This document shows, piece by piece, positions 62,590 through 64,000 of a DNA stretch of 64,000 bases; the stretch's first letter is position 1; every line of letters starts with the position of its first letter. The stretch comes from Mesodorylaimus sp. YZB2_4. Its lineage: Eukaryota > Nematoda > Enoplea > Dorylaimida > Dorylaimidae. The notes beneath the pieces were generated by a model. It was not told the DNA's origin, ran no database searches, and saw only the letters and a list, made by a program, of their open reading frames with translations. The stretch is taken from the NCBI GenBank assembly GCA_030248295.1, contig JASANH010000892.1, positions 1-64,000 on the forward strand, in the 5' to 3' direction. Both the position numbers and the translations under genes were made by a program.

Positions 62590-63915
62590 TGTGGCCGAGT
62601 AGACCAGCCATCCCAAGCCCTGCTTCCACTCTGTGCATTGGCTGGTCTAAAAGTTTTGAGTCTGTCATAACAGACTTTTTTGGAAATGATAAAACCGTTT
62701 TTCGTTTTTCGCTAGAAACTAGTTTGGCCCAAAACACTTGTTGGAACAACTGATAGAATTGAGTGACCACCAATAACCTTCTTCCAAACCTCTTAAAGAG
62801 AGAAACATAAAGCGGGACGTGAACCACCGCCCATGAAATTACTGGTAAAGGCCGCCTACAGATCGACCATTTCATTGTCAGAAACTCTCACCCGCACTAC
62901 CGTGCCTGCTCATGAAATGCACAGATTTTTCGAATATGTACTTATAGATATACAGGCGGCAGGAAAAACAACAAAAGCTCATTCGTAAGGATTCGTAATT
63001 CGTGAGGCTCATTCGTGCGTAATTCGTAGGGAGAACTATCTCATGCTCGAGTGGTCTTAACTTCTTTATCCTCAGAGCATTCCATCAGAAGCTAACAGAA
63101 CGCTCAGGATCCGCAAGTTTTATCAAGTTTAGCTTTAATTTTTCTCAACAATATTACCTCCACATCTAATAGAACATGTCCTGACCATGGAAATTCTTTC
63201 CACATCATTTATTTCCGTTCACATACTCTCAATTTATTATCGGCAAATTTATTGGTGTCCTTCAAACCCATCTTCGTGAGAGCGCGCTAAGCCTAGCCAC
63301 TCAATGGCGCTGCACTCAACCCGTTCAGTTGATGTTTCTAAGCTCCGCACCGAAAATGAAAAAACAGAAACACCTGCGCCAGCCACTTTCAAAAGTCGAT
63401 AATTCAAGAATGATTGAACCGAAAAAGTTGATTTTTCGCAAGCTTTGCAAGATAAGTCAGATCTGCAACCATGTCAATTTTTATCGAAATCCGTCCAGTA
63501 CCTGACGAGCGACGGATAGAAAAAGCTGAAACAGAGACTATTTTCAGCAATAACTTTTCGGAAATTGAAGCTTCAAAAAAATGACCGTCAAAAGGCAGAG
63601 TCCGGAAGTTTCAGCTTTCAGAAAAACTAACATTCACAACTGTGAACTGTGCGACCTCTGGTTGTTGATCGAGGCACATGTTGTCTCCTCCTCCTCGTCT
63701 TCTCCCCCTGAACAAGAAATCGCGTATTCTGGAACTCGACAATAGTCGGACGGATTTTGATAAAAATTCGCACGATTCTAGATTCGGCCGATTCTGCTAT
63801 GTGTGCAAAAAATCAAAAATTTTCGTCGCCCCGTTCTCGAGTTATTAGCCGGCGAAAATCTTCCTTTAGCAATGGGCGTCTGGTTGGCTGGTCTAAGCAG
63901 GCACGTGCCTGCTGA
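62590..63915 (+). repeat. ~1.3-kb dispersed element, copy E2
   Basis: The same landmarks as E1 occur in the same order, ending GTTGGCTGGTCTAAGCAGGC at about 63902. The two copies differ by many substitutions and small indels, so they are not recent duplicates. No coding capacity is seen. Confidence 0.75.
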
Positions 63916-64000
63916 TATCAGACAAAGGGAGACCAGTTCCAACACAGCAATCACCAGGTATCACCAGACAGGCCTAACATCAGACGAGGTCATTCTCATT

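Overview
This is eukaryotic nuclear DNA from an invertebrate animal. The evidence is many GT-AG introns (often about 48-60 nt), an MRP/ABCC transporter split into 34 exons, a seven-transmembrane receptor, intronless secreted-ectodomain genes, hAT-type and LINE-type transposon remains, and abundant minisatellites. There are no operons or other prokaryotic signals. I cannot place the organism further; a small-genome ecdysozoan such as a tardigrade is only a guess.

Layout. Two paralogous ABCC genes face each other across the window. Copy A (+, 3123-18710) is decayed: no first exon, frameshifts, one exon replaced by homopolymer-rich sequence, an in-frame stop, a lost splice donor and a frameshifted last exon. 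Copy B (-, 53564-42254) is intact. I could assemble 34 exons totalling 4584 nt, exactly 1528 codons, or 1527 residues plus stop. A third fragment, copy C (+, 40887-41563), lies tail to tail with B and resembles B more than A. Most exons of A and B have identical lengths. Three introns carry the same tandem-repeat family in both genes, amplified to different extents.

Between the two ABCC genes (19.9-39.5 kb) is a family of intronless type I membrane proteins: signal peptide, a von Willebrand A-like domain with degenerate metal site, a 12-cysteine region ending in a thrombospondin-1-like motif, a Ser/Thr-rich stalk, a transmembrane helix and a basic tail. Two members are intact (19958-21487 -, 37914-39455 +), one is frameshifted and stopped, one is 5'-truncated and one is a short relic. 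Among them lie a three-module bulb-lectin-like gene with one in-frame TAG, a rhodopsin-like GPCR and a decayed LINE. Two neighbouring vWA paralogs are nearly identical in the cysteine region but strongly divergent in the vWA domain.

Mobile DNA. Three short elements with perfect 8-bp target-site duplications and hAT-like ends (46699-47780, 49883-50388, 54335-55581) each carry their own array of short subterminal motifs. The first encodes a hAT C-terminal dimerisation domain. Further elements have long inverted repeats (35.3-36.4, 37.0-37.3, 58.4-59.1, 60.3-61.1 kb), and a roughly 1.3-kb repeat family occurs twice in the right flank with pieces elsewhere. The stretch 5.85-6.92 kb looks like poorly polished assembly.
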